This document shows positions 31,847 through 40,290 of a stretch of 64,000 nucleotides of DNA, piece after piece. The stretch is taken from assembly GCA_016793635.1 (NCBI GenBank), contig JAEUMD010000011.1:310001-374000 (forward strand), given 5' to 3'. This stretch comes from Hyphomicrobiaceae bacterium. GTDB taxonomy: Bacteria > Pseudomonadota > Alphaproteobacteria > Rhizobiales > Hyphomicrobiaceae. The notes beneath the pieces were generated by a model. The model searched no databases. It had not been told where the DNA came from and saw only the letters and a list, made by a program, of their open reading frames with translations. Numbering within the stretch: the first letter of the stretch is position 1; the number at the start of each line of letters is the position of its first letter. Both the position numbers and the translations under genes were made by a program.

Positions 31847-33538
31847 TCACATTCCGACGATCTTGACCGTCTCGTTCTTGATCGGCGCGATCGATTTCTT
31901 TTCGGAGATGTACTTCTCCATAAGGTCGTAGATTGCCGGGCCTTGCGTGCCCTGGTTCACTGACGCCCAGCCGCCGACCACGTACTTCTTGTCGCCCTCG
32001 ATCGGCTTGCCGGACTTGAGCAGCGTCATACCGGTGATGCGCTTGCCCTTGTCCTCCTTCGGCGCGCAGGTATAGCCGAGGCCACCGACGCGGACCATGT
32101 CGCCACCCTGCTGATAGAACGGGTCCTTGTGGAACAGGTTGTCGCAGACATCCTCGAGGATCTCGTGCAATTGCGCGCCGGTGAACTCGAGGCGGTAGAC
32201 GTTGGGGTAGGTCATACCGGTCTGCGTGTAGAGATCGTCGATGGTGATGTCCTGCCCCGGAAGCAATGTCGTGCCCCAGCGGAAGCCCGGGGAGATGGCG
32301 ATCTCGGCGTCGCGCTCAGCCATCATGCCTTCGCAGATGAGGTCGTCCCACGTGCCGTTGAAGTTGCCGCGCCGGTAGAGCATGCCCTCGGTCTTGCCGA
32401 TGACGCGGTTGCATTCCTTCTCGTAAGGCGCGCGCACCTCGGCGATCTTGGCTGCTACTTCCTTGTCCGGCTCGATCGCATCGGAGAACACCGGGATCAT
32501 AGTCGAGTTGTAGTCGACGACCTTGCCACCCTTCACCTCAATATCGATACGGCCGAGGTACTTGCCGTGCGAGCCCGACGACAGCACCAGCGTCTTGCCG
32601 ATCTTGAGCGCGACGGGGATCGAATCGTGCGTGTGGCCGGTGAGGATGACATCGATGCCGTTGACGACTGTCGCCAGTTTCTGGTCGACATCGCAGCCAT
32701 TGTGCGAGAGGAGCACGACGACCTCCGCGCCGTCGGCCCGCGCCTTGTCGACGTGGCTCTGGATGCGCTCGGGGCGAATGCCGAAGGACCACTTGGGGAA
32801 CATCCAACGCGGGTTGGCGATCGGCGTGTAGGGGAAAGCCTGGCCAATGACAGCAACCTTAACGCCGCCCTTCTCAAAAATCTTCGTCGACTCGAAAACC
32901 GCTTCCTCGAACTCGTTATCGACGACGTTGCCGCCGAGGAACGGGAAGCCGAGGCTGTCGATGACCTCCTTGACCCGTGCCTCGCCATAAGTGAACTCCC
33001 AATGGCCAACCATCGCATCCGGCTTCAGCAGCTTCATGCAATCGATCATGTCCTGGCCCTTGGTCTTCAGCGCCGTATAGGAGCCTTGCCAAGTGTCACC
33101 ACCGTCGAGGAACAGCACCTTGTTCTCGCCACGGTCGGCACGGATCGCATTGACGAGTGTCGCGATGCGATCGAGACCACCGAGGCGGCCGTAGGTCTTC
33201 GCCAGATTGACGTAGTCGAGCATGGTGTGGGCATAGGCGTAGGGACTGCCCGCCTTGATCCCGAAGTGCTTCAGGAATTGCTCGCCGACGAGATGTGGCG
33301 GGATGCCCTCGAACGCGCCAACGCCGAAGTTCTCGGACGGCGGGCGGAAATAGATCGGTTTCAACTGGGCGTGGATGTCGGTCAGATGAAGCAGAGTCAC
33401 CTGCCCTTTGGCGTCGAACTTGAGCAAGTCCGACTGCGAGAGCTTCTGCTGGGCGGCGACGCGGGTCAGCCCGCCCGCGAATCCGGTGACCGCGGCGGTG
33501 GCGGCGGCAAGCTCGATGAAATGGCGGCGTGTCAGCAT
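31847..33538 (-). CDS. soxB: Thiosulfohydrolase SoxB
   Basis: A 563-residue periplasmic dimanganese enzyme that hydrolyses sulfate from the SoxYZ-bound sulfane carrier. It has a twin-arginine-type signal (MLTRRHFIELAAATAA) and the metallophosphatase-like motifs LTDIHAQLKP, DGGDTWQGS, VGHWEFTYG, LSHNGCD and TGHTHDS, in SoxB order. The C-terminal 5'-nucleotidase-like domain is complete. It lies 233 nt after soxX and before ccdA on the minus strand. SoxYZ, its essential substrate carrier, is not in this window. Confidence 0.95.
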   Translation of the reverse strand: MLTRRHFIELAAATAAVTGFAGGLTRVAAQQKLSQSDLLKFDAKGQVTLLHLTDIHAQLKPIYFRPPSENFGVGAFEGIPPHLVGEQFLKHFGIKAGSPYAYAHTMLDYVNLAKTYGRLGGLDRIATLVNAIRADRGENKVLFLDGGDTWQGSYTALKTKGQDMIDCMKLLKPDAMVGHWEFTYGEARVKEVIDSLGFPFLGGNVVDNEFEEAVFESTKIFEKGGVKVAVIGQAFPYTPIANPRWMFPKWSFGIRPERIQSHVDKARADGAEVVVLLSHNGCDVDQKLATVVNGIDVILTGHTHDSIPVALKIGKTLVLSSGSHGKYLGRIDIEVKGGKVVDYNSTMIPVFSDAIEPDKEVAAKIAEVRAPYEKECNRVIGKTEGMLYRRGNFNGTWDDLICEGMMAERDAEIAISPGFRWGTTLLPGQDITIDDLYTQTGMTYPNVYRLEFTGAQLHEILEDVCDNLFHKDPFYQQGGDMVRVGGLGYTCAPKEDKGKRITGMTLLKSGKPIEGDKKYVVGGWASVNQGTQGPAIYDLMEKYISEKKSIAPIKNETVKIVGM

Positions 33539-33737
33539 GACGGCCTCTTGAGCGTTATCGCGGGTTGAGTGTTATCGCGGATACCAGGATCAGTTGGATC
33601 GGGCGGCCAGCCGCCTCAAGGCGGCGGAGACAGGGCGGCGGAGACAGGCAAGCGCATGCTGGCGCCGGCGGACCAGCGCGGCGACACGTCCGGCGGCGAA
33701 TGTCGCCCCTGTATCGATGACAGACGAATTGAAAGTG

Positions 33738-33767
33738 CGGGACCCCGGAACCGGTCCGGGGCCCCGG
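33738..33767 (-). terminator. Hairpin after soxX, before soxB
   Basis: Arms CCCCGGA (33743-33749) and TCCGGGG (33755-33761) form a strong GC stem with a five-base loop, extended by a few outer pairs. It sits just past the soxX stop. Without a T run it may act as an attenuator or mRNA end between soxX and soxB. The gap beyond also holds a short direct repeat of GCGGCGGAGACAGG (about 33617-33645). Confidence 0.5.
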
Positions 33768-33771
33768 TGCA

Positions 33772-34407
33772 TCACTTGTTGACGGGCGATTCCTTGTCCA
33801 TCAGCAACGCCGTCACGTCCTTGATCTGCTCGATCGTCAGAATGCCTTGAGCACCGAAGCGCGGCATATTCGAGCACGCGATCGTCGAGTGAGAGTTGTA
33901 GATCTTCTCGTACGTCGCCTTGACCGCGTCGTCCTTGAAGTCGCGCAGCTTCCCGTACTCGGCCAATGACGGACCGATCGTACCGTAGGCCAGTTCCTTC
34001 TTATCGATCTGGTGGCAGGCATAGCAGTTGCCGCCAGACGGCTCGCCGACCTTATCGTTGTAGCGCTGGCCGCGACCGTCCTGCGCGATCTTCTCGCCGT
34101 TCTTCCAGTCGCCGAGCAGCTTGCCGTCCTCGGGGAACTTCACGGACGCTTTGGCATCCGCGACGATTTCCTCGGCAAGATCCTTAGTCGGCTGGTTACG
34201 GGTCTGCGAGCAGGCCTTCTGCAAGTTGTCCTGTACGAGCCGCGAAGCCCAATCGGGCTTGGCGCCTTCAGGGTTCTTGGTGTTGGGGTCTTTCCAGCTC
34301 GAGGCAACGACCTTCTCCACGGCCTCGGGCGATGCGCCGCCGGCCAGAGCAGTGCCGGACGTGGCGACGAGAGCGAGAAGCGCGGATGCGATGATGATCT
34401 TGTTCAT
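33772..34407 (-). CDS. soxX: Sulfur-oxidation cytochrome SoxX
   Basis: A 211-residue exported c-type cytochrome: signal peptide (IIIASALLALVATSGTALA), single heme site GGNCYACHQI near residue 130, and the distal Met/cytochrome end IACSNMPRFGAQGILT. It pairs with SoxA to form the L-cysteine S-thiosulfotransferase that loads thiosulfate on SoxYZ. Stops 22 nt from the soxA end on the same strand, so co-transcribed. Length and motif order are normal. Confidence 0.93.
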   Translation of the reverse strand: MNKIIIASALLALVATSGTALAGGASPEAVEKVVASSWKDPNTKNPEGAKPDWASRLVQDNLQKACSQTRNQPTKDLAEEIVADAKASVKFPEDGKLLGDWKNGEKIAQDGRGQRYNDKVGEPSGGNCYACHQIDKKELAYGTIGPSLAEYGKLRDFKDDAVKATYEKIYNSHSTIACSNMPRFGAQGILTIEQIKDVTALLMDKESPVNK

Positions 34408-34429
34408 GGTTATTGTTCTCCCCAGACCA

Positions 34430-35281
34430 TCAGCGCTTCAACGCCGGAACATTGACCTCGCCACCCTCGGCCTGCTTCATCAGGTAGACGACGAGAGCCG
34501 TAACCGCGTCGGAACCGAAGCCGACCTTCGGCATTCGCATCTGGCGGTAGCAGTCCGACATGCGGTGCTGCATGGTCTTGATCGAATTCGTGGAGACGCG
34601 GTAGGCCGGCCAAGTCGCGACAGCCGCCTGGGCTTCCTTGCCGGGCTTCGAAAGGTCGGGCAGTTCCTGGAGCCGGATGCGCGTACCCGAAGAGCCATGG
34701 CAGGTCTGGCAGGAGAAATCGTGCGGCCCGGCGCGCGTATAGAACAGCGCCTCGCCGATGTCGTAGGATTCCTTCTCTTTCGGATGGCTCAACTGCGGTA
34801 CGACCGGCATGCCGTTCGACTGCGCGCTGACGTAGGACGCGAGAACTTCCATCTCGCTGTTGTCCTGGCCCGCGCCGGAGAATGCCTTCTTGACGATGTC
34901 CTTCGTGTCGAGGCCCTGGATGTTCTCCATGCACCAAATGATGCGACGCTCGACATCCATCACCTTGTCAGCATCCGCAAAGTAACGTGGCATTTCGGCC
35001 ATCGCACCCTTCAGGACGCCCGGCCCCTTGCCGAGATCGCACGTCTCGAGCGAAACGTTCTTGGTACCGCGCGCCGTCTTCCACAGCGCCTCACCGGCAT
35101 CGACAGCGAGCAGGCCCGGGTTGGAGAATGGGTCAGCCGCCATCATCTTGCGGTATTCCTCGATGCCCTTGGTGGCATCTTGCGCGACAGCCTCGGAGGC
35201 GAGGCCGGCGAGGCCGAGGGCCGCGCAAAGCCCCATGGCAGCCGACGCAAGTCGCGCTGCAAAAGAATGGCGGAAAGCCAT
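34430..35281 (-). CDS. soxA: L-cysteine S-thiosulfotransferase subunit SoxA
   Basis: A 283-residue secreted cytochrome (signal MGLCAALGLAGLASEAVA). There is one heme site, CQTCHGSSG, and the catalytic cysteine is in SDCYRQMRMP near the C-terminus. A further Cys pair (ETCDLGKG and IIWCMENI) sits where some SoxA proteins bind a second heme but the CxxCH pattern is not there, so this is the monoheme type. First gene of the minus-strand soxA-soxX-soxB-ccdA run, with promoter region to the right (35282-35720). Confidence 0.95.
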   Translation of the reverse strand: MAFRHSFAARLASAAMGLCAALGLAGLASEAVAQDATKGIEEYRKMMAADPFSNPGLLAVDAGEALWKTARGTKNVSLETCDLGKGPGVLKGAMAEMPRYFADADKVMDVERRIIWCMENIQGLDTKDIVKKAFSGAGQDNSEMEVLASYVSAQSNGMPVVPQLSHPKEKESYDIGEALFYTRAGPHDFSCQTCHGSSGTRIRLQELPDLSKPGKEAQAAVATWPAYRVSTNSIKTMQHRMSDCYRQMRMPKVGFGSDAVTALVVYLMKQAEGGEVNVPALKR

Positions 35282-35487
35282 AAGGTCTATCTCCCCAGTT
35301 CGTTTCCTCGTTTCCGGCGTTCACCACCGGTTTCGTTTCTTGACGAGATCGCTGGGGGTTGTCGCGGCGCGGCCAATCGAACCGAGCCTCTCCCCAATGC
35401 CGCCTCGCTTCTCGTTGGCTCGCGTACGCTCGCGAACATCTGGATGCGACAATATTTGCCGCGCCAGATCATAGCAAGACCTTAACT

Positions 35488-35527
35488 TCGCTGCACAGCA
35501 GCGCCACGGCATCGCTGCACAGCAGCG
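35488..35527. promoter_or_regulatory. Two direct repeats of a CGCTG/CAGCG dyad in the soxA/sigma promoter region
   Basis: The 16-mer TCGCTGCACAGCAGCG occurs at 35488-35503 and again at 35512-35527. Each copy contains inverted arms CGCTG and CAGCG around a five-base centre, as expected for a dimeric regulator site, and the spacing is 24 nt. It lies in the 440-nt region between the divergent soxA and sigma factor genes, so it could control either. The rest of that region holds no supported gene. Confidence 0.55.
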
Positions 35528-35720
35528 TTGTGCATCACCCGCCGGCCGTCCCGACGACGACGATTCTGCTGAAAGAACAGTCAACCGGGTGAGATCCGAA
35601 GCGCGGTGCGTTACGTACCCGTGCCAAATGACGCGGGCATCCGTTATGTTCACCGACATCCACGACGCCGGGGCCGTCCCTGGCCTTCGATCAAACTGGA
35701 AAGCGCACCGCACTCGCAGC

Positions 35721-36296
35721 ATGGCCACAAGTTCGCCTAGCCGCCAGACCAGTCAGCTCGACGAGCTCATCGCGCGCGTGGCAAACGGGCGTGACAGAGA
35801 GGCGTTTGCTGAACTGTTTCGTTCCTACGCTCCACGTCTCAAGTCGTACATGATGCGCCAGGGCACCGACTCTGGCACCGCCGAGGAATTGGTTCAGGAA
35901 ACGCTGCTTGCGGTATGGCGAAAGGCGGCTCTCTACAGCGGGGAAAAGGGCAGCCCTACCACTTGGATTTTCACCATTGCACGCAACCTGAGGATCGACC
36001 GCCTGCGGCGCGAGGTGCCGTGGCAGGCGCTGCCCGAGGGCCACGACGAAACACCCTCGGACGATACGGCCCCCGACGAGGCGCTGAGCCTCGACGAGCG
36101 CCAGACGCGCGTGCGCAGTGCCATGGCCGACCTGCCGCCCGAGCAACTCGAGATCGTCCGCCTAGCCTTTGTCGATGGGCTTTCGCAAAGCGAGATCGCC
36201 GACCGGCTTCGCATTCCGCTCGGCACCGTCAAGTCTCGCATGCGCCTCGCCTACCACAAGATGCGCGGCACCGTTGAGGATCTGAACGACCGATGA
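35721..36296 (+). CDS. ECF RNA polymerase sigma factor, RpoE/ChrR-type
   Basis: A 191-residue ECF sigma factor. Region 2 contains GTAEELVQETLLAVWRKA and TWIFTIARNLRIDRLRRE; region 4 has LPPEQLEIVRLAFVDGLSQS and EIADRLRIPLGTVKSRMRLA. The start is the ATG after an Arg-rich shadow sequence; earlier frames give no plausible protein. Its stop overlaps the ATG of the next gene by four bases. The pair matches Rhodobacter RpoE with its ChrR anti-sigma, which responds to singlet oxygen; that role here is inference. Confidence 0.9.
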   Translation: MATSSPSRQTSQLDELIARVANGRDREAFAELFRSYAPRLKSYMMRQGTDSGTAEELVQETLLAVWRKAALYSGEKGSPTTWIFTIARNLRIDRLRREVPWQALPEGHDETPSDDTAPDEALSLDERQTRVRSAMADLPPEQLEIVRLAFVDGLSQSEIADRLRIPLGTVKSRMRLAYHKMRGTVEDLNDR

Positions 36297-36958
36297 GTAT
36301 CGTCCATCACCCAGATCCGTCGAACCTGATGTGCTATGCGGCGGGCAGCCTGCCGGAACCGCTGGCGGCGGTTGTCGCCTGCCACGTCTCGGTCTGCCCT
36401 GAGTGCCGCCGTGACGTCGCGATGCTGGAGATCGCCGGTGCGGATCTCGTCACGTCGCTGGCGGGCGTCGAGATGCTCGGGGATGCTTCGCGCCCCGTCG
36501 CAAACATCGGCGGCAGCGCGGACACGTACGCCGTCAAACAAACGATGGCAGTGAAAAAAAAGACCGGTGGCGCAGACGTTCCCGCGCCGCTCATTAGACT
36601 TGTCGGGCCGCGGCTTGACGGGATTACCTGGAAATACCTCGCACCCGGCGTGCGGCACCATCCGCTGCCACTTTCAAAGGGTGCACAGGGCGACCTGCGC
36701 CTCCTCAAGATCGCCGCCGGCATGCAAATGCCCGAGCACGGCCACGGTGGCGCTGAGATGACGATGCTGCTTGCCGGTGCCTACTCCGACGCCTTCGGCC
36801 GTTTCACGACCGGCGATGTCTCCGATCTCGACACCGATTCCGAGCATCAGCCCATCGCCGATCCCGAGGAAGGCTGCATCTGCCTCTTCGCCACACTCGC
36901 CCCTTCGCGCTACAAGAGCCCGCTTGCGAAACTGATGCAACGCTTCACAGGAATCTGA
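36293..36958 (+). CDS. ChrR-family zinc anti-sigma factor with cupin domain
   Basis: A 221-residue anti-sigma. The N-terminus has the zinc site with HHPDP and HVSVCPECRR (HX3CX2C), and the C-terminal half is a cupin (QMPEHGHGGAEMTMLLAGAY and ATLAPSR), as in ChrR. In that family zinc release and cupin changes free the sigma factor under singlet oxygen. It overlaps the sigma gene by four bases and precedes an SDR gene by seven. Confidence 0.88.
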   Translation: MSIVHHPDPSNLMCYAAGSLPEPLAAVVACHVSVCPECRRDVAMLEIAGADLVTSLAGVEMLGDASRPVANIGGSADTYAVKQTMAVKKKTGGADVPAPLIRLVGPRLDGITWKYLAPGVRHHPLPLSKGAQGDLRLLKIAAGMQMPEHGHGGAEMTMLLAGAYSDAFGRFTTGDVSDLDTDSEHQPIADPEEGCICLFATLAPSRYKSPLAKLMQRFTGI

Positions 36959-36964
36959 ATCCCT

Positions 36965-37723
36965 ATGGAACAATCGATGCCGTGGCGCACGGCATGGGTG
37001 ACCGGTGCCAGCACGGGCATCGGTCGCGCCGTCGCCTTGCGTCTTGCGTCACGGGGCGTCGATGTCGCGGCTTCTGCGCGCACTGCCGAAAAGCTCGCGG
37101 CGCTCGCCGCCGAACAGCCCCGCATCCATGCTTTTCCCCTCGACGTGCGCGACGGCGCGGCGACGGCAGAGACCTTTGCGGCCATCACCGATCGCATGGG
37201 CGTCCCCGACCTCGTGCTGCTGAACGCCGGCATCGGCATCTTCAAGAGCGCTTCGCGCTTCGATGCCGCGCTGTTTCGCAATGCGTTCGAAACCAACGTC
37301 GTCGCCATGGGCAACGCGCTCGCCGCCGTCATACCGCGCATGGTGGAGCGCGGCAGCGGCCACATCGCGTTGATGGGATCGCTCGCCGGCTACCGCGGCT
37401 TTGCGCGTGCGGTTCACTACGCGCCGACGAAGGCCGCGATCCGGTCCATGGCCGATTGCCTGCGCTTTGACCTCGAGCCGAAGGGCATCGACATTACCAT
37501 CATCAACCCCGGCTACATCGAGACGCCGCTGACCGACGCCAACGACGCGCCGATGCCCGGGCTGATGCCGCTGGAGCCAGCCGTCGACCGTATCGTGAAG
37601 GGGCTCGCTCGAAAGCGGTTCGAGATCGCCTTTCCCTGGCACATGGCGCTGGCGGTGAAGCTCGGCGTGCGCGTCTCGAACGCCAGCTATTTCGCTGTCA
37701 CACGCTGGACGATCGGGAAATAG
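36965..37723 (+). CDS. Short-chain dehydrogenase/reductase
   Basis: A 252-residue SDR. The Rossmann cofactor motif is TGASTGIG (near residue 14), NAGIG follows, and the catalytic pair is in HYAPTKAAIR (YxxxK). Residues after the site (NPGYIETPLTDAND) shape the substrate pocket. It is seven bases after the anti-sigma stop, so it may be in the sigma regulon, which in related systems includes lipid-modifying enzymes. Substrate is unknown. Confidence 0.85.
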   Translation: MEQSMPWRTAWVTGASTGIGRAVALRLASRGVDVAASARTAEKLAALAAEQPRIHAFPLDVRDGAATAETFAAITDRMGVPDLVLLNAGIGIFKSASRFDAALFRNAFETNVVAMGNALAAVIPRMVERGSGHIALMGSLAGYRGFARAVHYAPTKAAIRSMADCLRFDLEPKGIDITIINPGYIETPLTDANDAPMPGLMPLEPAVDRIVKGLARKRFEIAFPWHMALAVKLGVRVSNASYFAVTRWTIGK

Positions 37724-38183
37724 GCTGCAGGGTTAGAGTAGACGCGATGCAGCGGCATTTGACCCGAGTTTGCGCACGTCAAATCAAACAAGCACGCATT
37801 GCGCTTCTCAACAGACGGCACTTGGAGTAACCTTCATTCGATTATCGAGGGCCGGATGCACTCCTGATCCGAGCCTGCCTTGCGTGTTTGCCTTTGAAGT
37901 TCACAATTTTTCGGAACCTGGCACGAGCTCTCGCTACAGCTTTTGAGCGATGCGTCTCAAGTCTCTTCTTTCGGAGGCTCTTTCGAACGGAGAAATGGCA
38001 GCGAAGTTGCCAGGAAATACAAACACCGAAACTGCGCGGCACGTATCGAGGAGTGGGACAGGACAGAGGAGGACACGGCGCCGGAAACGGGGATGAACTC
38101 GGATCAAATTAGACCTTCTGAGACGTCACGGGGAGGCGCAACGCTTGCCCGTTTGGCCAGAAACAGATTGTGGCGAGGAATTC
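37724..38183. other. Gene-poor stretch, lower GC
   Basis: About 460 nt with no supported gene. Base composition is lower in GC than the core genes on either side and continues into the small Cys-rich gene. Short frames on both strands show no recognisable domain. Confidence 0.4.
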
Positions 38184-38345
38184 ATGTTCAGATTTTCATG
38201 TGTCGCGATTAGTCTTTTGTGTTTGCTGGCCTCATCGTCGATCGTGCTTGCATGCAGCGTCACTGAAAAAACTATCCTCAAGTGCGAACAAAGCGGCAAA
38301 GTGTTTGACACAATCAAATGCAAGTGCATCCCAAAAGGGAACTGA
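38184..38345 (+). CDS. Small cysteine-rich secreted peptide
   Basis: A 53-residue precursor. Residues 1-23 are a signal peptide (FRFSCVAISLLCLLASSSIV, cleavage predicted after VLA), leaving a mature peptide of about 30 residues beginning CSVTEKTILK and ending KCIPKGN, with four cysteines (mature positions 1, 11, 23 and 25) and net positive charge. The cysteines could form two disulfides. A lipoprotein box is a weak alternative, since VLAC is close to one. The start ATG follows GAGGAATTC. No homologue is known to me; a toxin-like or envelope-binding role is speculation. Confidence 0.5.
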   Translation: MFRFSCVAISLLCLLASSSIVLACSVTEKTILKCEQSGKVFDTIKCKCIPKGN

Positions 38346-38578
38346 AGATGTGAGAGGCGCCGGAAGCCCGCACTGAGCAGCAAGAGAAGCTGGCCCACTG
38401 TCCGAGAGGCCAGGAGGACGTAATTGCAGGTCTAGCGGCCGCTGAATCCGAGCCCGCTATGGATTGTAGCGTTGGCCTTTGCGGCTCGGCCGAAACGATC
38501 AATCCTACGCGACGGAATTATTTCGAGGCCGTCTCGATCGACCATGCATCGCCAGGGTCGCGATGCTTGGTAAGCACC

Positions 38579-39418
38579 CTACCCCTTCACCACCTTGTCG
38601 ATCGCCATCAACTCGCGCAACAGAGCCTCGAAGTCGCGCAAAGGGACCATGTTCGGCCCGTCGGACGGTGCCTTGTCCGGATTTTCGTGCGTCTCGATGA
38701 AGAGACCGGCGACACCGACGGCAACGGCCGCCCGCGCCAGCACCGGAACGAAGCGGCGGTCGCCGCCGGAACTCGTCCCCTGACCGCCCGGCTGCTGCAC
38801 GGAATGCGTCGCGTCGAAAATCACCGGCGCCCCTGTCTCGGCCATGATCGGCAGCGAGCGCATATCGACGACGAGCGTGTTGTAGCCGAACGAGGCGCCG
38901 CGTTCCGTCACCAGCACGTTTGGGTTACCGGAGCCGACGACCTTATCGACCACGTTCTTCATGTCCCACGGTGCCAGGAACTGGCCCTTCTTGATCTTGA
39001 CGATCCTGCCGGTCGCGGCCGCGGCGATCAGCAGATCAGTCTGGCGGCAAAGGAAGGCCGGGATCTGGAGAATATCGACGACATCGGCGACGCGCGCGCA
39101 CTGGGCCGCATCGTGAACGTCCGTGACGATGGGGAGCCCGAGCGACTCGCGGATCTCGGCGAACACGGGCAGTGCCTTATCGAGGCCGATACCGCGCTTG
39201 CCCGAGAGCGAAGTTCTGTTGGCCTTGTCGAAACTCGTTTTGAAAACGAGCCCGATGCCGAGCCGCGCCGAGATCTCTTTCAGCGCAGAAGCCATTTCGA
39301 GCGCGTGCTCGCGGCTTTCCATCTGGCAGGGCCCCGCGAGCACCGCAATCGGCGCGTCGTTGAAGAAGAGGACATTGCCGGCCGTAACGACGCTGTTCGG
39401 CTTCATGGCTTGGGTCAT
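38579..39418 (-). CDS. kdsA: 3-deoxy-8-phosphooctulonate synthase KdsA
   Basis: A 279-residue aldolase that condenses PEP and arabinose 5-phosphate to KDO 8-phosphate for [36 protein letters not shown] and HSVQQPGG are KdsA landmarks. The metal-type cysteine or asparagine region (AGPC) is present, so the enzyme may be of the metal-dependent class. It lies alone on the minus strand here, while in many rhizobial genomes kdsA follows pyrG, which is 13 kb away and without it here. Confidence 0.95.
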   Translation of the reverse strand: MTQAMKPNSVVTAGNVLFFNDAPIAVLAGPCQMESREHALEMASALKEISARLGIGLVFKTSFDKANRTSLSGKRGIGLDKALPVFAEIRESLGLPIVTDVHDAAQCARVADVVDILQIPAFLCRQTDLLIAAAATGRIVKIKKGQFLAPWDMKNVVDKVVGSGNPNVLVTERGASFGYNTLVVDMRSLPIMAETGAPVIFDATHSVQQPGGQGTSSGGDRRFVPVLARAAVAVGVAGLFIETHENPDKAPSDGPNMVPLRDFEALLRELMAIDKVVKG

Positions 39419-39753
39419 GGAGGACTGGCGCTCCGATCAGGGTGAGGTCAGGACTCGAGCAATGAAGGCTTATAGCGTGCCGGCGCGGCCCTCGCGAGGG
39501 CATCGCTACCGGCTCGCCGCAAAAGCATGTCGCAGTCCCACGGCCCGCGCTGACATGTGCCGCATGCGTCATTGCCACTTTGGTCTGCGGCATTCACTGC
39601 AACTACCCCCTGCAAGGGCCATCGATGACGCGCGAAACGTCGCAGAACACGAGTTCGCCACAATGGAGACACGGCCGACGGGCTTGAGGCGGGAGCCGCT
39701 GGTGGCGAACGGGTCACGGGCGGCAATGTCGAAACAGCAACGAGTTGCAGACA
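39419..39753. other. Intergenic region between divergent kdsA and M15 genes
   Basis: About 335 nt between divergent starts, expected to contain both promoters. No gene is supported. No strong promoter element or operator was recognised. Confidence 0.35.
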
Positions 39754-40161
39754 ATGAGAACCTCTACGCACACGATCCCGTCGGCCGGCAAGCGCGTCCG
39801 CGCGCTCGGCCTGCTCGGACTGGTAGTTGCGGGAGCCGTGGGCCTCGCGCCATCGGCCGAGGCTGCGTGCATGCCTGGAGCACTCGCCGCCACGCTTCAA
39901 CAGATCCGTTCGAAGTTCGGACCCGTGCAGGTCATCTCGACGCATCGTCCCGGCGCGCGGATCGCCGGCTCCGGCCGCAAGAGCTATCACGCCTCGTGCA
40001 GGGCGGTCGATTTCAACCCGCCGCGCGGCAAGTACACTCAGGTCGTGAACTGGCTGCGCGCCAACCACAACGGTGGCGTCGGCACCTATAGCTGCGGGAT
40101 GCATCACATCCACATCGACACAGGACCGCGCGTGCGCTTCCACAAGTGTGAGCGCGGCTGA
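39754..40161 (+). CDS. Secreted M15-like (YcbK/DUF882-type) peptidase
   Basis: A 135-residue exported zinc peptidase of the M15 family that would cleave peptidoglycan peptides. A hydrophobic signal (LGLLGLVVAGAVGLAPSAEA) is followed by the domain with zinc ligands in SYHASCRAVDF and GMHHIHID. The short length is usual for the YcbK/DUF882 branch. The ATG used follows an upstream in-frame TTG; no strong ribosome site distinguishes them. A clear hairpin terminator ends the unit. Confidence 0.85.
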   Translation: MRTSTHTIPSAGKRVRALGLLGLVVAGAVGLAPSAEAACMPGALAATLQQIRSKFGPVQVISTHRPGARIAGSGRKSYHASCRAVDFNPPRGKYTQVVNWLRANHNGGVGTYSCGMHHIHIDTGPRVRFHKCERG

Positions 40162-40169
40162 GACAATGA

Positions 40170-40195
40170 GGGGACGAGCTTCGCGGCTCGTCCCC
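40170..40195. terminator. Bidirectional hairpin terminator
   Basis: Ten-base arms GGGGACGAGC and GCTCGTCCCC with a TTCGCG loop, flanked by further partial complementarity (AATGA before, TTCATT after), lie nine bases past the M15 stop. It is well placed to end transcription of both the M15 gene and trpC on the other strand. Confidence 0.8.
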
Positions 40196-40290
40196 TTCAT
40201 TTCTACAGTGTCGCTATAGAGTCATCGCCCTACACCGCGAAATCATTCGAGCTTCAGCCGAAAAGCTTCGGCCGCGTGATCGCTACGGCC

